NCBI GenBank assembly: GCA_947259885.1
Contig: CAMYNW010000008.1
Location: forward strand, 62,001 to 126,000
Direction: 5' to 3'
Length of the DNA: 64,000 nt
From: an uncultured Gammaproteobacteria bacterium
GTDB lineage: Bacteria; Pseudomonadota; Gammaproteobacteria; Arenicellales; Poriferihabitantaceae
Part shown: one piece after another, positions 18,042 to 27,300 of the stretch
Layout: the number at the start of each line of letters is the position of its first letter
Numbering within the stretch: position 1 is the stretch's first letter
Position numbers and translations under genes: made by a program
The notes under the pieces: generated by a model
Told to the model about the DNA's origin: nothing
Databases searched by the model: none
The model's input: the letters and a program-made list of their open reading frames with translations, nothing else

Positions 18042-18118
18042 TGGTGGCTACGGGTAGATTCGAACTACCGACCCCATCATTATGAGTGATGTGCTCTAAC
18101 CAGCTGAGCTACGTAGCC
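18042..18118 (-). tRNA. tRNA-Met (CAT anticodon, elongator type)
   Basis: Read on the minus strand, the acceptor stem GGCTACG pairs with CGTAGCC; the D arm is GCTC-AGCTGGTTA-GAGC, the anticodon arm CATCA-CTCATAA-TGATG with anticodon CAT, and the T arm GGTAG-TTCGAAT-CTACC. The discriminator A and CCA are encoded. The paired first base and the close match to the E. coli elongator tRNA-Met, rather than an initiator, support the elongator type. Confidence 0.97.
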
Positions 18119-18173
18119 ACGGAGGGCAGCGGAGATTACCGTAAAGCAGAAACTGAAGCAAGCAACACAAATC

Positions 18174-18644
18174 CTAGGGGATTAAGGGGAAGATTCTGGT
18201 GTGAGCGGCTTGAAATCGTTTCATCATGGCATCTCGAAAACCTGGTATTGTCGTATAAAAAGATGCGTATTGAACTAGTTCTGGCGCTGCCGTGACTGGC
18301 TCGACAATGGATGCAGACTCTCCGATAAAGATATTATCTTCCAGAGTGGTGATGCCCGGCTGACCATCTGCAACGGCGGATTCGCCGGTCACTGCATTGG
18401 CCACCGGTTGCACCGTCTCGGTGCTGGTTGAGTGAGTGTTAATTTCGGCAGTTGTCGACTGACTTTCGCCGATAGTTAGAGGTTGCGGCCCGGCTGTTGT
18501 TGTTTGCTGGCGAAACAGGTTCTGAGTTAACAAGATTATGATCACCAGTAAAGGCACAATAAGTGTCAGTGCATATTTCCATTTTATGCCAGGGGCCTGG
18601 TGATACATTGATTGATCCTCGTCGCCTACAGCGGCTTTAACCAT
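18174..18644 (-). CDS. Hypothetical single-pass membrane protein
   Basis: I choose the ATG at 18642-18644, nine bases after the stop of the next upstream small gene, rather than the frame opening at 18710, which would overlap it. The 156-residue product has a cytoplasmic N-terminus with acidic residues, one strong membrane segment (ALTLIVPLLVIIILL, about residues 24-38), a Ser/Thr-rich linker and a short C-terminal region. No family is recognized. It lies just upstream of tRNA-Met on the same strand and might be read through into it. Confidence 0.5.
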   Translation of the reverse strand: MVKAAVGDEDQSMYHQAPGIKWKYALTLIVPLLVIIILLTQNLFRQQTTTAGPQPLTIGESQSTTAEINTHSTSTETVQPVANAVTGESAVADGQPGITTLEDNIFIGESASIVEPVTAAPELVQYASFYTTIPGFRDAMMKRFQAAHTRIFPLIP

Positions 18645-18652
18645 TCTCGATG

Positions 18653-18874
18653 TCACAGCTTGTGCGTTTCCTCGGGCTTGCTGGTAAACAAATAGAGCCC
18701 ATCGCAACAATTTAAAACTTGATCGACGAAATCAGTGGCTTGGTCGAAACAGGAGGTATGAACAATTAACGCAAGGTCTCCGGTTTGTTCCATTATTAAG
18801 CCGGATTCCTGGTCCCTGACAAGCATATATAATTTAGATTGTATTAATTTAGAACGCGACCAAAATGGAAGCAA
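18653..18874 (-). CDS. Small hypothetical protein
   Basis: 73 residues at most; the ATG at 18824-18826 (MLVRDQESG) is an alternative start. No family is recognized. The C-terminal part (DLALIVHTSCFDQATDFVDQ) looks like a compact alpha/beta protein with two or three cysteines. It is placed directly before the membrane protein gene with an eight-base gap, which suggests coupled translation and is the main support for calling it a gene. Confidence 0.35.
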   Translation of the reverse strand: MLPFWSRSKLIQSKLYMLVRDQESGLIMEQTGDLALIVHTSCFDQATDFVDQVLNCCDGLYLFTSKPEETHKL

Positions 18875-19147
18875 GCAAATGAGATTGATTGAGCACTCCT
18901 TGGAGCTGTATTATAGGCGAATGCCGTGCAAATCTACGATGGTTTCCTCCATCCAGCGCACTGTCAAAACGGCTTTGCGTCCGAGTTAATCATTCTTTGC
19001 TTCCTGTTACTCTCAGGGATTAGATCATCGGATCGGTTTGGAGAGGTCCTGATAACAGTCTGGCTTATTAACCTGCGGCTTATAAATTTAGCCGTGTTCG
19101 ATCGTAGATTACGAACTCTTTAGACACAATAACAAGGTATTTTCCTC

Positions 19148-19651
19148 ATGCTGTATTTACTTGTCCAAACCTGGATCTGGATTTTAACGGCGGGCTTGTT
19201 TGGGCTTTTCATTGGCTGGCTGATTTGGGGGCGTGAGGCTCGCGATGTCAGCAGCCAGCAGACGAAACCTGGTCGGCAGCAAGCGGACTCCGACAAGACT
19301 GCCAGCGCAGGGCTCGAGGATCACTATCAGTCGTCACAAGCAGATGCTTTTGAGGTGCAAGGTGAGGCTATAGATGACGGGGCGCCGCAATTATTGCCCC
19401 ATCCGAAGGGAGAACCTGACGATCTCAAACGGATCAAAGGTGTCGGTCCGGTAATGGAAAAGACCCTGAAAGAGCTTGGTATCTTTCATTTCCATCAGAT
19501 CGCTGCATTCACTGAAGATAATGTCCGCTGGATCGACAACAACCTTGCGTTTCCAGGACGCGTGAACCGCGAGCAGTGGGTCCGACAAGCGGAAATCCTT
19601 GCCCAAGGTGCCAGCACTGAATTTTCAGATCGCTACGACGAGCGTGAATAG
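19148..19651 (+). CDS. Membrane-anchored protein with helix-hairpin-helix (L21-extension type) domain
   Basis: 167 residues. The N-terminus is a hydrophobic helix (WIWILTAGLFGLFIGWLIWG, residues 9-28), followed by a polar, glutamine-rich linker to about residue 90. The C-terminal domain reads DDLKRIKGVGPVMEKTLKEL, then FHQIAAFTEDNV, then FPGRVNREQWVRQA. The GVGP hairpin is the helix-hairpin-helix core, found in DNA-binding proteins and also as an appendage of ribosomal protein L21 and NuoE in some proteobacteria. The rplU of this window carries the same domain. The role is unknown; binding of nucleic acid at the membrane is one possibility. Confidence 0.75.
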   Translation: MLYLLVQTWIWILTAGLFGLFIGWLIWGREARDVSSQQTKPGRQQADSDKTASAGLEDHYQSSQADAFEVQGEAIDDGAPQLLPHPKGEPDDLKRIKGVGPVMEKTLKELGIFHFHQIAAFTEDNVRWIDNNLAFPGRVNREQWVRQAEILAQGASTEFSDRYDERE

Positions 19652-19687
19652 ATCGAGGACAATTGGAAATAGGCCGACAAGGTAAGA

Positions 19688-19954
19688 TTACCTGTTCACT
19701 ATATTTCTGATCAGGCCAATCGCTACCATTACTGCGCTTCCGCCTATTCCGCCGGAAAGCAGCTGACCTGTCAGGCCCGACAAGCTTCCAACTGCCAGTG
19801 CGCCTAGAAGTTGTCCACCCAGGGCGCCACCCACGATTCCAGCCAAAGTATTTCCCATAAATCCCAGGCTGATTTTCTTTAGAACGAGCCCGGCAACATT
19901 GCCGCCAATCGCGCCACTCAAGAGGGTGCTAACTAAAAGAATTAATGCGTCCAT
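19688..19954 (-). CDS. Small Gly/Ala-rich membrane protein
   Basis: 88 residues, almost entirely hydrophobic, with repeated GG-containing segments (SGAIGGNVAG, GIVGGALGGQLLGAL, SGGIGGSAVMVAIG). The glycine-zipper-like pattern is typical of small conserved bacterial membrane proteins of unknown function. It converges with the helix-hairpin-helix protein gene and lies 156 bases downstream of soxG on the same strand. No function can be assigned. Confidence 0.65.
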   Translation of the reverse strand: MDALILLVSTLLSGAIGGNVAGLVLKKISLGFMGNTLAGIVGGALGGQLLGALAVGSLSGLTGQLLSGGIGGSAVMVAIGLIRNIVNR

Positions 19955-20110
19955 AGTGCCTCCGTCTGACGTGATGTCGATTTGTTATGCGATTAAATGC
20001 TATCACGCGGGCAACTAGCGGTGCCACTAGAATACTTTTACTCAGAGCGTTCTTTAGTGTGGCAGTGATGTTTTAGCTTACAGGGGCGGTAAGGCTGAGG
20101 TGATCTTGGG

Positions 20111-20689
20111 TTAGAGGCTTCTCATTGCGCTGACGAGATAGTCCCAAAGATACTCTGCGTAAGTCCACCTGACCTGGATGTCCCAGGCTTCACCTTCAGC
20201 GAGCTTGTGCAGCAGTATGCTGGCATGTCCGAAACGTGTTTGTGCCGTATGATCGTGTTTGAAGACGCCATGATGCAGGTCGAGCGGAGTGCCTCGTCTT
20301 AACAATCCCTCGGCATCTGGTCCACTCAGCCTAAGTACAGTGTAATAGTCAGAAACCTCTGTGACTGCGCAGTGCACACCTGCAAGTTTCTCTCTCAAGT
20401 TTTGCGCCAGTGAGTCGGTGCTCTTGAGGTTGCAATGCAGAAACCATTCGTCTGGACCAAGACAATACAATCGTTGGGATCCACGCTCGTTTACCGAGTT
20501 GGCCGATATCGGAAGGTCCATTTCCAGCACTTGGCTCATTCCATCGACAAACTTCTGTTCGCTCGCATCACCACGAATGTTTAGTTTGCCATTAAGGTCC
20601 ATTTCGCGCAGGGAGTTAGTGCCTTCTATCGCAGATCTGGCATAACAGGATGAGGTACGAGGCAGGTCTTTGGCGGTCGTGTTAGTCAT
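20111..20689 (-). CDS. soxG: Sarcosine oxidase gamma subunit
   Basis: 192 residues of the SoxG family: SREM-like start (SLREMDLNGKLNIRGDA), RLYCLGPDEWFLH, TEVSDYYTVLRLSGP and a C-terminal WDIQVRWTYAEYLWDYL. SoxG is the small scaffolding subunit of the heterotetrameric enzyme. It is the last gene of soxB-soxD-soxA-soxG, 12 bases after soxA. Confidence 0.93.
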   Translation of the reverse strand: MTNTTAKDLPRTSSCYARSAIEGTNSLREMDLNGKLNIRGDASEQKFVDGMSQVLEMDLPISANSVNERGSQRLYCLGPDEWFLHCNLKSTDSLAQNLREKLAGVHCAVTEVSDYYTVLRLSGPDAEGLLRRGTPLDLHHGVFKHDHTAQTRFGHASILLHKLAEGEAWDIQVRWTYAEYLWDYLVSAMRSL

Positions 20690-20701
20690 GACACTTATCT
20701 T

Positions 20702-23700
20702 TTACTCACTACCAGACTTCAGGAACACCGGATCGGTCACAGTGACCTTGTGGCTGCTGCCATCCATTAACGACACTTCGAGGGTGCTGCCCTTGCGATT
20801 AAAACCGTCTTTTAACAACGCCATCGCAATTGAGCGACCGACATTCGGACTCATATAGCTAGAGGTCACATGGCCGAGCATGGTCATGGGCGGTTTATCT
20901 TTCAGTTTTTCCACTACGTGCACGCCTTCTGGTAAAACAAATGACGGGTCCTCTGTCAGGAGCCCGACCAGCTGTTTTCTGTCGCTTCTGGTGGTGTCGC
21001 TGCGCGTGAACGAGCGCCTTCCAAGAAAGTCGCCTTTGGTTTTCGATACGATCCAGTCCATACCGAGATCCAGGGGGGTGACGGTGCCGTCAGTATCTTG
21101 ACCGACAATGATGAATCCTTTCTCCGCACGCAGAATATGCATGGCTTCAGTGCCGTAAGGACAAATATCATATTGTCGGCCGGCTTTCATCAGGGCTTCC
21201 CAAAGAGCGAGGCCATAGCGGGCTGGTACATTAATTTCGAAAGTTAAATCACCGGTAAAGCTAATACGAAATACCCTGGCAGGAATGCCAGCGACATTAA
21301 AAGACTGCATCGACATAAACGGAAAGGACTCGTCGTCCAGCGGTTGGTCGCACAGCGTGGACAGCAATTTCCCGGCATTGGGGCCGGTAATAGAGGCGAC
21401 TGCCCACTGTTCGGTGACGCTAGTGCAGTAAACCTGCCACTGAGGCCATTCGGTTTGTAACCATTCTTCGAGCCACCCCATGACCCTGGCGGCACCGCCT
21501 GTGGTAGTAGTCATATGGAAATGATTCTCTGCGAGGCAGGTAGTGACACCATCGTCAAACACCATGCCATGTTCGTTCAGCATTAGTCCATAGCGGCACC
21601 GGCCAGGCGCCAGTTTACTCCAGGCATTGGTGTACACCATGTTCAAAAGGCGTCGGGCATCGGGTCCCTGGATGTCGATCTTACCCAGGGTTGAGGCATC
21701 TACAATACCCGCCGAAGCCCGAGCCGCGAGGCATTCACGCTGGACCGCATCGTGCATCGATTCTCCATGCTGAGGAAAATAGTAAGGTCTTTTCCAATCG
21801 CCCACGTCTTCGTAAACCGCGTTATTACGATCATGCCAAGGGTGTATTGCGGTTTTGCGTTTCTGCACAAATAATTCCCGACGGTCATGCCCCACGATTG
21901 AACCAAAACTAAGTGGAGTGAAAGGCGGTCGAAATGTTGTGGTACCGACCTCTGGAATTGGGACATCACGAATTTCTGACATCACTGTCAAGGCATTGAG
22001 ATTGGAAGTCTTGCCCTGGTCGGTTCCCATACCGGTTGTGGTATAGCGCTTCAAATGTTCTATGGAAACGAATCCTTCTCGTGCCGCAAGCGCGATATCC
22101 GCCACCGTGGAATCATTGTGAAGTTCATGGAAATGTTTTTTTGGGCCGCGGCCAACAGGGTGATCAGTAGGTAAAATCCATAGTGCTCTTGCGGGGCCAT
22201 ACACCGATTCTTCGGTCCCAGACGCATCCTCCGTTGCGGTGCTTTCAAAGCCCGCGGCTGAAGCTGCAGAAGCGCCTGCGATCGCCCCTTCCTTGAGGCA
22301 CTCGGGCAGAGACCAAGTGGCCTTGCAAGACCCGGCCTCGAAACCTTTGTTATTCACCGCTCGTTCTCCAGGAACATAGCAATGCTCATCATCAAGAAAC
22401 TTCAGCTTTCCCTTACCTTGGCTGAACAAATGCACTGTTGGTGTCCAACCGCCAGATACCGCAACCAGGTCGCAGCGCAAATCGGATGGTACGCCGCGAA
22501 CAGCTTTACCATCATCGCTGAGTTGCATGACCTCAATGCCTCTCAGTTTTCCGCGGCGGTAATCTACGGCGGAAATTGTGCTATTTTCATGAATATGGAT
22601 ACCTTGTTCCCGGGCGGTGTCAAGCAATGAGCCCGAAGGATTGCGGCGCACATCAATCACTTCGACCATCGCGCCCGCGGCATGGGCATCGAGTGCAGAG
22701 TGATAGGCGCTATCATTGTTAGTGATTAATACAATGCGATTTCCAGGCAGCACTCCATAGTGGTTGACGTAGGTGCGGAGAGCGTGCGCCAGCATGATTC
22801 CAGGGCGGTCACTGTCGGCGAATACTAATGGCCGCTCGATAGCGCCGGTCGCCAGTACCACCTGACGAGCGCGAATTTTCCATAATCTTTCTTTGGGTCC
22901 GCCTGCTTTTCGATTTGGACCCAGGTGTTCGTTGACACGCTCGTTAGCTACGACAAAGTTGTAATCATAATATCCGGTTACCGTGGTACGTGTGAGCCGT
23001 GTGACTTCACGCATCTGTTTCAGTTCATTGATAACCTTGGTGACCCATTGATCGGCGGGTGCGCCGTCAATCAATGCCGAATCAGCGAGCAATGAACCTC
23101 CAAACATCGGTTTTTCATCAATCAGCATGACCCGCGCGCCACTTCGTCCCGCGTGCAATGCGGCCTGTAGTCCCGCAGGGCCGGCGCCAACGATCAGAAC
23201 ATCACAATGCGCATGGATTTTGTCGTAGCTGTCGGGATCTATTTCAGTAGGCGACTTTCCAAGGCCCGCGGCCTTTCGAATAAATTTTTCATAAGTGGTC
23301 CAGAGCGCACCTGGCCACATAAAAGTCTTATAGTAAAAGCCAGCCGGCAGCAATCTTGAGATTTTTGAATTGATGGCACCAATATCGAATCCAACTGAGG
23401 GCCAGCAATTCTGGCTGCTGGCGCTGAGGCCCTCATAAAGCTCGACTTCTGTGGCGCGTCGGTTGGGTTCGGTATGGGCGCCACTTTCAAGTTGTACCAA
23501 AGCATTTGGCTCCTCGGAGCCCGCGCTGTATATGCCCCTGGGGCGATGATATTTAAAACTGCGGCCAACCAGATGTACGCCATTGGCTAGCAATGCCGAT
23601 GCGAGTGTGTCGCCCTGATAGCCTTCGTAGCCTTTATTGTCGTACCAGAAGCGAAGAGTCTTGCTACGGTTTAATTGGCCACCTTTGTCCCGACGATAGT

Positions 23701-23710
23701 CCTGACTCAT
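20702..23710 (-). CDS. soxA: Sarcosine oxidase alpha subunit
   Basis: 1002 residues, the normal length. An N-terminal ferredoxin-like region (GDTLASALLANGVHLVGRSF) is followed by a Rossmann domain with GAGPAGLQAALHAGRSGARV (about residues 176-195) and a second nucleotide motif. The C-terminal third is a GcvT-like folate-binding domain (FMSMQSFNVAG, FTGDLTFEINVPARYG, GTEAMHILRAEKGFI). The complex oxidizes sarcosine to glycine and transfers the one-carbon unit to tetrahydrofolate, releasing hydrogen peroxide. Its ATG overlaps the soxD stop (ATGA), so the two are coupled. Confidence 0.97.
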   Translation of the reverse strand: MSQDYRRDKGGQLNRSKTLRFWYDNKGYEGYQGDTLASALLANGVHLVGRSFKYHRPRGIYSAGSEEPNALVQLESGAHTEPNRRATEVELYEGLSASSQNCWPSVGFDIGAINSKISRLLPAGFYYKTFMWPGALWTTYEKFIRKAAGLGKSPTEIDPDSYDKIHAHCDVLIVGAGPAGLQAALHAGRSGARVMLIDEKPMFGGSLLADSALIDGAPADQWVTKVINELKQMREVTRLTRTTVTGYYDYNFVVANERVNEHLGPNRKAGGPKERLWKIRARQVVLATGAIERPLVFADSDRPGIMLAHALRTYVNHYGVLPGNRIVLITNNDSAYHSALDAHAAGAMVEVIDVRRNPSGSLLDTAREQGIHIHENSTISAVDYRRGKLRGIEVMQLSDDGKAVRGVPSDLRCDLVAVSGGWTPTVHLFSQGKGKLKFLDDEHCYVPGERAVNNKGFEAGSCKATWSLPECLKEGAIAGASAASAAGFESTATEDASGTEESVYGPARALWILPTDHPVGRGPKKHFHELHNDSTVADIALAAREGFVSIEHLKRYTTTGMGTDQGKTSNLNALTVMSEIRDVPIPEVGTTTFRPPFTPLSFGSIVGHDRRELFVQKRKTAIHPWHDRNNAVYEDVGDWKRPYYFPQHGESMHDAVQRECLAARASAGIVDASTLGKIDIQGPDARRLLNMVYTNAWSKLAPGRCRYGLMLNEHGMVFDDGVTTCLAENHFHMTTTTGGAARVMGWLEEWLQTEWPQWQVYCTSVTEQWAVASITGPNAGKLLSTLCDQPLDDESFPFMSMQSFNVAGIPARVFRISFTGDLTFEINVPARYGLALWEALMKAGRQYDICPYGTEAMHILRAEKGFIIVGQDTDGTVTPLDLGMDWIVSKTKGDFLGRRSFTRSDTTRSDRKQLVGLLTEDPSFVLPEGVHVVEKLKDKPPMTMLGHVTSSYMSPNVGRSIAMALLKDGFNRKGSTLEVSLMDGSSHKVTVTDPVFLKSGSE

Positions 23711-23988
23711 GATTCGATCTCCGGCTTCGCTACGCCCGGTTTATAAGTGGCATAGACGTGATCGGTAACTGTGTCTCTCGCGGCGTTAAACCATCGGCGA
23801 CATCCGTGTGAATGCTCCCAGCGCTCATAGTGCAGGCCTTTGGGATTGTTCCTGAAAAAAACATATGAACCCCACTCTTCATCGCTTAGTGAGTCCGGGT
23901 CCAGTGGTCGTGTAATGTGCGCCTCGCCATGACAATGAAATTCAGTTTGATCTCGCAAACCACACCAAGGGCATTCAATTAAAAGCAT
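23707..23988 (-). CDS. soxD: Sarcosine oxidase delta subunit
   Basis: 93 residues. The N-terminal CPWC (C6, C9) and the later HSHGCRRWFNAARDT, with a His and a Cys, match the zinc-binding subunit of heterotetrameric sarcosine oxidase. DEEWGSYVFFRNNPKG is typical of the family. It starts 11 bases after soxB and overlaps soxA by four bases. Confidence 0.96.
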   Translation of the reverse strand: MLLIECPWCGLRDQTEFHCHGEAHITRPLDPDSLSDEEWGSYVFFRNNPKGLHYERWEHSHGCRRWFNAARDTVTDHVYATYKPGVAKPEIES

Positions 23989-23999
23989 TTCCGAATATC

Positions 24000-25244
24000 C
24001 TAGTGAGCAACTGCAGCGGCGGCGCCTTCATCGATCAACGCGCCGGAAATAAAGCGATACATTGAGAAAGGTTCGGCGATAGGGTGCATATCACCGCGCG
24101 CGATGGAATGGGCGAATACGTTTCCTGAACCCGGAGTGGCTTTAAATCCTCCAGTACCCCAGCCGCAGTTAAAAAACATATTGTTGACAGGCGTCTTGGT
24201 TAGGATGGGTGAACGATCTACGGTAACGTCCACGATACCGCCCCATTGTCTCAGCATCTTCATGCGGGAGAAGATAGGGTAGAGCTCCACTACTGGGCCT
24301 ACAGTTGCCTCTATCACATCGAAACTGCCACGCTGAGAATAAGAATTGTATAAATCCGAGCCGGCGCCGATTACCAATTCGCCTTTATCCGACTGGCTGA
24401 TATACGCGTGCACGCTACCGGACATCACCACACAATCGAGAATGGGTTTGATCGGTTCCGAGACCAGCGCCTGCAGCGGCACTGACTCAATCGGCAAGCG
24501 GAAGCCCGCCATGTCGGCGAGCACGCTGCAATGCCCGGCCACCACGCAGCCTACCTTCTTGGCACTGATTGATCCGCGAGAAGTTTCTACCCCTGTTACC
24601 GTATTGTTTTCGATCTTAAACCCTTGCACCTCGCAGTTCTGGATAATATCGACGCCCATGGCATCAGCTGCCCGGGCATAGCCCCATGCCACTGCATCGT
24701 GCCGCGCAGTACCACCTCGAGGTTGCAACAGCGCACCCATGACGGGGTAGCGACATTCGAGATTGATAAACGGCACCATCTCCTTGACTTGGGCGGGGGT
24801 AAGAAATTGTGAGTCAATTCCGTTTAATCGGATTGCATTGCCTCGCCGCCCAATCTCCTGCATATCATGTACATTGTGTGCGAGGTGCAATAGACCTCGG
24901 GGCGAGAACATGACGTTATAATTTAGATCCTGACTCAGGTTCTCCCATAATTTTAGAGCATGCTCATAAATCCCAGCGGATTCATCGTACAGATAGTTTG
25001 AACGTACGATGGTGGTATTTCGACCGGTGTTGCCACCGCCTATCCAACCTTTTTCAATGACTGCCACATTGGAAATCCCGCATTCTTTGGCGAGGTAATA
25101 TGCGGTCGCCAGGCCATGGCCACCACCACCGACAATGACTACATCATACTCCCGCTTGGGATCGGGACTGCGCCATGCACGCTGCCAGTCCTGGTGATAA
25201 TTCACCGAGTTGCGCAACAGGCTGAATATGGAATAGCGATTCAT
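24000..25244 (-). CDS. soxB: Sarcosine oxidase beta subunit
   Basis: 414 residues, normal length. The N-terminal dinucleotide motif is [18 protein letters not shown] (about residues 36-53), followed by [36 protein letters not shown] and [16 protein letters not shown] near the end complete the FAD-binding pattern of this D-amino-acid-oxidase-fold subunit. This subunit carries the sarcosine site and the covalent flavin. First gene of soxBDAG; a short palindrome lies about 60 bases upstream. Confidence 0.97.
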   Translation of the reverse strand: MNRYSIFSLLRNSVNYHQDWQRAWRSPDPKREYDVVIVGGGGHGLATAYYLAKECGISNVAVIEKGWIGGGNTGRNTTIVRSNYLYDESAGIYEHALKLWENLSQDLNYNVMFSPRGLLHLAHNVHDMQEIGRRGNAIRLNGIDSQFLTPAQVKEMVPFINLECRYPVMGALLQPRGGTARHDAVAWGYARAADAMGVDIIQNCEVQGFKIENNTVTGVETSRGSISAKKVGCVVAGHCSVLADMAGFRLPIESVPLQALVSEPIKPILDCVVMSGSVHAYISQSDKGELVIGAGSDLYNSYSQRGSFDVIEATVGPVVELYPIFSRMKMLRQWGGIVDVTVDRSPILTKTPVNNMFFNCGWGTGGFKATPGSGNVFAHSIARGDMHPIAEPFSMYRFISGALIDEGAAAAVAH

Positions 25245-25307
25245 ATCAAAATAGGTCGTTAAAGTTAACCTGCAACTATCAAGTTGGTTTAATACCCTCT
25301 GAAGATG

Positions 25308-25321
25308 GCACCCGAGGGTGC
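25308..25321 (-). promoter_or_regulatory. Palindrome upstream of soxB
   Basis: GCACCC-GA-GGGTGC, a perfect 6-bp dyad with a two-base centre, 63 bases upstream of the soxB start. There is no T-run on either strand, so an operator or leader hairpin is more likely than a terminator. No regulator gene is adjacent. Confidence 0.35.
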
Positions 25322-25442
25322 GCTAGTTAAGACGAATCCCGGTGATTTGGGCGCGAGTCTAGTCAGATTATATCAAGGGGAATTGCCTGAATACGACCAG
25401 CGATGTTGATGCAGAGCACAATTAGGACATGATATAAAATGC

Positions 25443-25892
25443 ATGATGACCATGTCTGAAACAGCCAGTTCTCTGCCCGTATCAAACCGTGTCTCGATCC
25501 CTCTTGAGGAAATCGAGCTGCATCCTATCCGGGCCCGCGGGGCAGGGGGCCAGAACGTTAACAAGGTTTCTTCGGCCATTCATCTGCGGTTTGATATTCG
25601 ATCCTCGTCTTTACCCGAGGACTATCAGCATCGATTGCTTGCGCTCAAAGATAAACGTATATCACGAGACGGCGTGATTGTAATCAAGTCGCAGCAGTAC
25701 AGGACCCAGGAAAGGAACCGCCAGGCCGCCCTGGAGCGATTGCAAATACTGATCAGAAGCGTATTTGTATCCCGCAGCAAAAGAATACCAACACGTCCGG
25801 GCAAGGCGGCCAAACAAAAACGCCTTAGCGACAAATCTCACCGAAGTAAGATTAAAGGCTTGCGAAGTATGGTTAACCTGGATAGAGACTAG
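25443..25892 (+). CDS. arfB: Alternative ribosome-rescue factor / peptidyl-tRNA hydrolase ArfB
   Basis: 149 residues, close to the usual 140. The catalytic GGQ is in RGAGGQNVNKVSSAIHLRF, and the C-terminus is a basic tail (RSKRIPTRPGKAAKQKRL) that enters the mRNA channel of stalled ribosomes. It hydrolyses peptidyl-tRNA on ribosomes lacking a stop codon. Several in-frame ATGs (25443, 25446, 25452) leave the exact start open. It converges with cobO, 15 bases away. Confidence 0.93.
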   Translation: MMTMSETASSLPVSNRVSIPLEEIELHPIRARGAGGQNVNKVSSAIHLRFDIRSSSLPEDYQHRLLALKDKRISRDGVIVIKSQQYRTQERNRQAALERLQILIRSVFVSRSKRIPTRPGKAAKQKRLSDKSHRSKIKGLRSMVNLDRD

Positions 25893-25907
25893 AGATTGGG
25901 CAGCGAA

Positions 25908-26444
25908 CTAAAACTCGACGCCCTGTGCCGCCATGATTCCACTATCGAAGGCATGCTTAACCTTATGCATTTCAGTGACTGTATCGGCCACTTCAATGAT
26001 TTCCTGGGGCGCATCTCTGCCGGTCAGGATCAGGTGCATCCACGACGGTTTGTGATCGCGAACAAAGTCAGCGATTTCTTTGCCCGTGAACCAGCCGTAG
26101 CCACAGCAGTAGTTGATTTCGTCCAGCATCACCAAATCAAACTCCTCGGAAAGTATTTTATTTTTAGCAAACTCCCAGATCTCGCGACTGGTATCGAGAT
26201 CCTGCTCCGGATTTTTAGTGTCCCAGGTAAATCCATCTCCAAGCGCGTGCCACTCGATATTGTCGAACTTTGCGGCCGCTTGTTGCTCACCGGTCTTCCA
26301 TTTACCTTTAATCAATTGGATCACGCAGACCTTTAATCCCCAGCCTGCTGCGCGAAAAACGACGCCAAAGCCACTGGACGACTTGCCTTTACCTTCCCCC
26401 GTGTTGACCAGGGTAATGCCCTGTCTACGTTGTCTTGATTTCAT
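25908..26444 (-). CDS. cobO: Cob(I)alamin adenosyltransferase (CobA/BtuR type)
   Basis: 178 residues. The P-loop is GEGKGKSSSGFG at residues 17-28, with VCVIQLIKGKW, LDEINYCCGYGW and LILTGRDAP as further family blocks. It adenosylates cob(I)alamin (or corrinoid precursors) to make adenosylcobalamin. No other cobalamin genes are nearby, so in this organism it may serve salvage; that is inference. Confidence 0.95.
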   Translation of the reverse strand: MKSRQRRQGITLVNTGEGKGKSSSGFGVVFRAAGWGLKVCVIQLIKGKWKTGEQQAAAKFDNIEWHALGDGFTWDTKNPEQDLDTSREIWEFAKNKILSEEFDLVMLDEINYCCGYGWFTGKEIADFVRDHKPSWMHLILTGRDAPQEIIEVADTVTEMHKVKHAFDSGIMAAQGVEF

Positions 26445-26578
26445 ACTGGTTCTTTATCTTGATTAGTTATCGCACAAACTCGACATTGCTTTGGTAATGT
26501 TATTTTCCCAGCGAATACGCCTTTGAAACGCAGGAGCGTCCGCTAACTTACTACCATATGTGGTTAACAGTACTTTAA

Positions 26579-27256
26579 TCAATCCAGAAGGCCACGGTCA
26601 GACATTGAAACGCATTCACCATCGCCAATCACTAGATGATCCAGCAAGCGCACGTCGATCAAGGCCAGAGATTTCTGTAAGCGTCGGGTCAGAGTCGTGT
26701 CTGATTGGCTGGGCTCGGCGACGCCAGAGGGGTGATTGTGCGCCAGAATGACCGCCGAGGCATTGTATTCGAGCACACTTCTGACCACCTCCCTGGGATG
26801 CACTGTAGCACCGTTTATCGTTCCGCTGAAGAGTTCCTCGTAGTCGATCACCTGGTGACGGGTATCGAGATAGATTATCGCAAACACTTCGCGTTTAAGA
26901 TCGCGCAGCTGGTAAGTAAGAAAGTCGGCGGCTTGGTGAGGACTGTTTAGAGGACCTTGTTTGCGTAAAGTTTGATCAAGAAATCTTCGTCCAATCTCGA
27001 GAGAGGCTTGCAGCAGGGCGTACTTGGCGGGTCCGCAGCCCCTGACGTCACAGATGCGATTGAAGTCAGCGGTCAATATTTGGCGCAGACTGCCAAATTC
27101 GCTTAGAAGCTCCCTGCCTATGTCGATAGCGGTTCGCCCACGGGTCCCTGAGCGAATGAAGAGTGCAAGTAATTCGGCGTCTGACAGCGACTTAGCGCCA
27201 TGGGTGAGAAGCTTTTCCTGTGGTCGTTCGGCGACCGGCCATTTCTTGATTGCCAT
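26579..27256 (-). CDS. radC: RadC family JAB-domain protein
   Basis: 225 residues from the ATG at 27254-27256, chosen because AAGGA lies 9 bases upstream; the longer frame from 27292 has no such site. An N-terminal helix-hairpin-helix (VRGCGPAKYALLQASLEIGRR) is followed by the MPN/JAB domain with AHNHPSG and SQSDTTLTRRL, and DHLVIGDGECVSM at the end. The JAMM metal site looks intact. The biochemical role of RadC is not settled. It diverges from coaBC, a common arrangement in gammaproteobacteria. Confidence 0.93.
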   Translation of the reverse strand: MAIKKWPVAERPQEKLLTHGAKSLSDAELLALFIRSGTRGRTAIDIGRELLSEFGSLRQILTADFNRICDVRGCGPAKYALLQASLEIGRRFLDQTLRKQGPLNSPHQAADFLTYQLRDLKREVFAIIYLDTRHQVIDYEELFSGTINGATVHPREVVRSVLEYNASAVILAHNHPSGVAEPSQSDTTLTRRLQKSLALIDVRLLDHLVIGDGECVSMSDRGLLD

Positions 27257-27300
27257 GTTTACATTCCTTGTAATAAGATTCCTGCGGTACACTCTACTTT

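Noticed and set aside
18926..19123. 65-residue open frame upstream of the helix-hairpin-helix protein
   Set aside because: No ribosome site and no family; likely chance in a leader region.
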